The notes beneath the pieces are model-generated. The model was not told the DNA's origin. It worked only from the letters and a program-made list of their open reading frames with translations, and did not search any database. From Brasenia schreberi (Eukaryota > Streptophyta > Magnoliopsida > Nymphaeales > Cabombaceae), in NCBI GenBank assembly GCA_036023115.1, contig JAYKKT010000048.1:6764001-6828000 (forward strand): a stretch of 64,000 nucleotides of DNA, given 5' to 3'. The position numbers were made by a program, and so were the translations under genes. Shown here piece after piece: positions 59,501-64,000 of the stretch (the first letter of the stretch is position 1; each line of letters starts with the position of its first letter).

Positions 59501-60800
59501 CCCCAAGAATCTGTTCATTTTTCATCATCTTTTCACTGTTTTTGACATCATCGAGAACCAATAACAGTCCCTCATTGTTTATCGGGCTCCCTCTTCCGTC
59601 CATGAACAATAATGGTTGCCAGTGACGGTGTTTCAAAAAACAAACAAACAAAATGGTGTAGTCCGTTGTAAAGAACCAACCAAGGCCATCTCACTCTACA
59701 GCATCATACTCTCAACACTATTTCTATGTTGGATGGTGTCAATTTTCATCGAAAAACCATAGAGGACCTGCTTGGGTTCATTTTCCACAGAAATTCAGTA
59801 ATGAGGATCATTTCAAACCAAATCGAGCCCGACAACCACCAATATTATCTCTAATTTCTATGATAAACCAAAATCCTCTAAATCAATTTAGATTTAGTGC
59901 TAAATAACAAACTTCTTCATCGAAAATTAAAGGAAAAACAAAAACTTGAACACAAAAGGAATTCTTATCAGTTTCCAACCATCTTCTCTCCATTTCACCA
60001 TTTGTTTGAGTTTTCTCCACATAGACTTGCTAGTCAATCTTGGTTGCTCCCAAAATCAGCTACAAAATGGAGTTTTTGCCATGGTGGTGGTCCACCATGA
60101 TTCCAATCATGGTTTGGGTCTAGCTCGACCCCCAATATTACTACTGTTTGATTAATGGTGTCAGAACCTTAGTACTGGAACCACACAGGTCTAGACCCAC
60201 ATGAGCTTGTAACCATGACTTTATTTTTTATTTACAAGTGGTATCGACTCTTAGGTTTCTGTGCGAGAAGGATAACAACATGAGAGAAGAGATAAAAGTT
60301 CAATAAAACAAGTGAAAAGTTGAAAATCAAAAGGTTGTCAAGTATTTTGTTTGATGGAAAATAATATCATAGTAGAGATTTATTGTTTGATAAAGATGTT
60401 TCTTGACTTGAGAGCAAGGCAAGGTAGAAAAGGGGCTATCATCATTGAAGTTTGGAGTAGAAGAAGAAAAAGGACAAGATAGTGTTTGAAAATATTCTAA
60501 CATTATAGCCTAGAATTGATCCATCATCATCCACGAGAAGACCAAGTTCTAGTCATCAAGCTCAAGTTCTAAACCCAAGAAGATAAAAAACCTTGTTAAA
60601 ATGTACGAACCTTGCAACTATAGGATGATTGAAACAAAAACTTTTGAAAGGCCATAAAAGAAGAGGTGCATAGGAAAGCCATGAAAAAAAATCCTTCATA
60701 TGAATTCCTAAAGCAAGATATGGGAGCTTATGGACAAGGCAAAAGATAGAGAAATTGTTAGAATGAAGCACATCCATGAGTACATACATACTCCTATATA
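59500..60800. other. Unassigned DNA, possible LTR-retroelement scrap
   Basis: acaagtggtatcgactctta near 60233 resembles a tRNA-Met primer site. The purine-rich sequence after it could be a gag leader. No gag motif can be shown. Confidence 0.25.
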
Positions 60801-61051
60801 TATTATATTGAGGTAGTGATAAATAATCAAACCCTATCTTTGTTCAACTCTACTCAAATATCTCTATTATTTAATTAACATAATTAATAATAAAGATTTA
60901 AATTGAATGTATCATTATACTTTTGTATTTTGCATTTAATACACTATGTGCATTAAATATTTTTTGCTTTATCACCTCAACCATTCATCTCAAAGATTGA
61001 ACAATTGAGACAATAAAGTAGATTTGAGCATTTATCACACACACTCTCTCA

Positions 61052-61087
<36 letters not shown>

Positions 61088-61160
61088 GTATAAACATATA
61101 AATATATATATATATATATAATAGAGAGAGAGAGAGAGAGAAAGAAAGAAAGAAAGATGT
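60800..61160. mobile_element. Fold-back MITE, family M, with (TA)n(CA)n(GA)n cap
   Basis: The left arm has tctactcaaatatctctatt and atttaattaacataattaat. The centre has tgcatttaatacactatgtg. The right arm has caaccattcatctcaaagat. The cap at 61054-61160 contains TA, CA, TA and GA runs. Confidence 0.7.
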
Positions 61161-61329
61161 GCTAGTTCGTATAACGACTCAAGCTTCATTGAATCTGAAA
61201 ATTACACGGAAGCATCACTAACTCGATCTGTGATGGGTTTTTTCGACTCCATGTCAAACAACCAGCCCAAAGTGCTTAAACACATACAAAATAGCTAAAT
61301 TTGTCTCCCTCATGACTGATCTCTCAATC

Positions 61330-62130
61330 CCAATAAAAAGCAGAAGGTAAACAAATGTGGATTATGACATAAAATCTTTAGAATTTCCTTTACAATAAAG
61401 ACTAGCACCTTTACATAGTCTAGGGGCTATACAAATCTGAATCCAAATCAAATGACATGATTATACGGATACTATGACATGATACTAATGAAAAAAAGAC
61501 ACTTAAATGAACATGCTAAATGTGACACAATGATGCTAATGTGGATCCTAGCTAGTCTGAATCCAAATCAAAATCGATTACTTACTATGATCCAAATGAA
61601 TCTGTACCAAATTAAATCCAAATCAAGCATAACGACTCCAACTCCAACTCCAAATCCATGTTCTGTACAAATCACGTGCATGCACTATAGACCTCAGGTC
61701 AGCATCCTGTTACAATTCTCACCAACTAAAGCTCGACCTCGTACACAGACATTGTAGAATGTCATCTATGTACTCCACACTCTAAATTTGTAATTGCACA
61801 TCCTCATAAAGTATAAGAAAAGTAAATGTAAATTATGATAGAAAATTCCTAGGATTCTCCTAGTTTAGGGGTCAAAATGTGAATAAGACCTAATCACATG
61901 GATACTATGATAGGACACTGATGAGAAACTCATTTAACATTTACACACCAAATGTGACACAATGATATGCTCTCTACTAATCCAGATCCAAATCTATTAC
62001 CTAACTATGATTCAAATGACCACCAAATCAAGCATAGCGGCTCCAACTCTGAACCCATATGCCATGTGAATCACGCGCGGGCACTATGGACCTTCGATCA
62101 GCATCCTGTGACAATTTGACTGAACAAGTT
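61330..62130. repeat. Diverged tandem duplication, period about 430 bp
   Basis: Shared order of blocks: tagtctaggggctata / tagtttaggggtcaaa; ggatactatgacatgatact / ggatactatgataggacact; aaatgtgacacaatgatgct / aaatgtgacacaatgatatg; caaatcaagcataacgactc / caaatcaagcatagcggctc; cagcatcctgttacaatt / cagcatcctgtgacaatt. Non-coding. Confidence 0.8.
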
Positions 62131-62860
62131 CTCTAAGTGGATGTTTGGCTGTGAGGCTTGATCCTATGGTACTTGGATTGTAGGACAAGTTCACCACATC
62201 ATTAGACAAACCCTTCTAAAGCAAAACAAAAATGGGATAGTATGACCTAGTTTTTGCATTCACGAGCTAGAGAGCCTATAAAAACACACTCAATGGAGTT
62301 GTATGAGAATTGAAATCCACCATAAATGTTGTTTAATTTCCTAATATCATAGGGCTCTTGTTTCATGCATTCTGAAAGATTGGGTACAATTAATTAATAT
62401 TATGGGGACCTAATAATTCTATCCCATGTACCTTACAAGGCAACAAATGAATAGATACTCTTTTCCAGTGAATATTTCTTTTGGGAACTTTATTTACAAA
62501 AAAAATTATTTCATTTATGAAAGAAAAAGGTATAAGAAGGCTCCATGATACAACATACAAGCAAAGAGCAATACAAGCAAAGAGAAATGAATATGTCGAA
62601 AGTAGAAGATCTTAGGGTGCATGATGACAAATAAAAAGGAAAACACCGATGAAGACTGATTACCTTACAAAAGCATCACCAATAGACATAACATCTCACT
62701 ATCAAAAGAAACACTATATCTTCATTTTCTGGCATATGAATACTTGCCTAAAACTCTTGTCAAGTAGAAAAAGACTTTTAAGAATACAAAATAATTGTTC
62801 GTCGCTCTTTATTCACTGAGAGTATGAGAGAAGCTTGATCTCTTGGACCCTGCAAACCTG
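62131..62860. other. Unassigned AT-rich DNA
   Basis: No feature recognised. Confidence 0.4.
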
Positions 62861-62874
62861 ACTCTAATCCTTTC

Positions 62875-63150
62875 TTTCATTGGTTTTAGAAAGCTAGGTT
62901 CATGTGAAAATAAGACAAACTATATGTGACAAATAAAAAGTGTCACTTCTTTCTTGAATTCATGAATTCATTATCATTGTCTCACACACTCATTCTTAAT
63001 AATATGCCCATATGACCCTTTTTATTATTGGTTCTAGAAAGCTTGGTTCATATAAAAATAAGACAAATTATGTGTGACGATAAATAAAAGTGTCCACCTT
63101 TTTTTGGAATTCATCATTGTTGTCTCACACACTCATTTTTAATAATATGC
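62875..63150. repeat. Tandem duplication, period about 145 bp
   Basis: ttttagaaagctaggttcat...tgtctcacacactcattctt aataatatgc recurs as ttctagaaagcttggttcat...tgtctcacacactcattttt aataatatgc. Confidence 0.8.
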
Positions 63151-63239
63151 ATCAATTTGAATATATTTTTCATAAATTAGTTTTCATTTTAGATATAAAA
63201 GTGAGTTTTAATGTGTTTTACTGTTCCTTTTTCTCCTGA

Positions 63240-63318
63240 AGGGTCTCTACAGCGACCACAGGGGCAGGGATGGGTCCTTCTTGATCGCCGTCACGAGAAT
63301 GGAGAAGAAACCAGGATG
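63240..63318 (+). other. Possible terminal exon of an unidentified gene
   Basis: A polypyrimidine tract and acceptor (tgttcctttttctcctgaag) precede a GC-rich open stretch GLYSDHRGRDGSFLIAVTRM then EKKPG and TGA. Composition contrasts with the AT-rich flanks. I do not recognise the protein and no partner exons are found in the window. Confidence 0.35.
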
Positions 63319-63689
63319 AGACTTTCATCCCAACAATACCTCATAACATCCCTAGTTTTGCCCCATCATAACGTGGATCCGTCACTTGAGCCGATAAGTC
63401 GATGCAAATGATAGAAATGGAGTTACAAAAGTGATGTGTGACTATACGAAAACAATCTGTCATGAGCATCAATAGAAAACATGAAGCACGAGATGGAACC
63501 GTATTGTCGTTTAGAGTGGAGTGCTCGTCACGTCTTCTCGAACAAATTGCAATGAAAAAAGTTTGGGAGATAAATGTTTTGCAAGAAATACAGGAAACAA
63601 GATGTTGTATTCATTTAGTACGTTATGGCAAAATGTGGAACATGATGACCTAAACATGGCCAACTTCTAAACCGGCGTTATGACGAGGA

Positions 63690-64000
63690 TCATATGGCGC
63701 GAAGAATATGTTGAAATTGGAACTGGTGAAATCTGACTTAAAACTTAGGATTACCCAGTTCGTTTTTTATCCCACCTTTCATGGAATCTTAATTGGTTGA
63801 AACCAAAATGATAGTAGTTCCAAACCTCTAGTTTCATTTATTTTTTATTTTTTTTTATTTCAAATTTTTTAATATTTTTTTCAATTATTGATAGTAGCCT
63901 TAAACTTAAATTGGAATCGGCTTCGAGCTAGTTCAATTTTGGGGGTAATCGAAACCAATGGTCTTGAAACCCCGATTCTGATTTATTCAAAAACAGTTAT
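63690..64000. repeat. Degenerate GGTTCCGG-type repeat with T-rich core
   Basis: aaattggaactggtgaaatc, a T-rich core at 63838-63885, then ttggaatcggcttcgagcta and ccccgattctg. It runs off the window edge. Confidence 0.5.

Overview
This window is nuclear DNA of a flowering plant. The evidence is three intron-containing housekeeping genes that match angiosperm families exon by exon, AT-rich intergenic sequence, and a dense cover of plant-type transposable elements (RTE and L1 LINEs, Ty1/copia, hAT, tRNA-derived SINEs, MITEs) and very long (TA)n/(GA)n microsatellites. I cannot name the species. No bacterial, viral or organellar genes, CRISPR arrays or gene clusters are visible.

Genes. (1) Plus strand, 5959-8985: a plastid rhodanese-like protein of the STR10 (At3g08920) type, two exons, 207 aa. 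(2) Minus strand, 32218-28892: mitochondrial ATP synthase subunit d (ATPQ), five exons, 168 aa, all splice phases consistent. (3) Plus strand, 42466-46364: a sugar-phosphate or nucleotide-sugar/phosphate translocator of the At3g11320/At5g05820 group, four exons, 320 aa. These genes are functionally unrelated neighbours. They are separated by transposon-derived DNA, and their introns also carry it.

Layout. 1-2.8 kb: minus-strand RTE LINE cut by the window edge. 3.2-5.7 kb: minus-strand copia relic containing a shuffled repeat patch. 6-9 kb: STR10, with a large intron full of microsatellite-bounded MITEs. 9-11 kb: degenerate GGTTCCGG-type and GGGTACGG-type repeats. 11.6-12.5 kb: L1 LINE relic. 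13.5-17.8 kb: RTE copy split by a 3374-bp hAT element with an 8-bp target duplication. 18-19 kb: SINEs. 20.2-22.5 kb: a 2.3-kb element with long inverted ends. 23-28.9 kb: mostly unassigned, with one intact SINE at 26.2 kb and a few possible coding scraps. 28.9-32.2 kb: ATPQ. 32.8-33.6 kb: MITE cluster. 33.9-37.2 kb: full-length RTE copy with an 18-bp target duplication. 37.8-41.7 kb: truncated RTE, degenerate repeats and MITEs. 42.5-46.4 kb: translocator gene. 46.05-57.71 kb: a tandem duplication of about 5.8 kb containing the gene's last exon, an RTE LINE and a MITE. 57.7-64 kb: unassigned DNA with diverged tandem duplications and one exon-like scrap.

The main observations are as follows. 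The tandem duplication gives the translocator gene a second terminal exon with a lost stop codon, and its junction carries a filler identical over 21 nt to that exon. A family of fold-back MITEs has its copies mostly capped by (TA)n(GA)n tracts. One RTE 3'-end insertion of about 40 bp has a 16-bp target duplication. One SINE copy sits less than 20 bp downstream of a splice donor.
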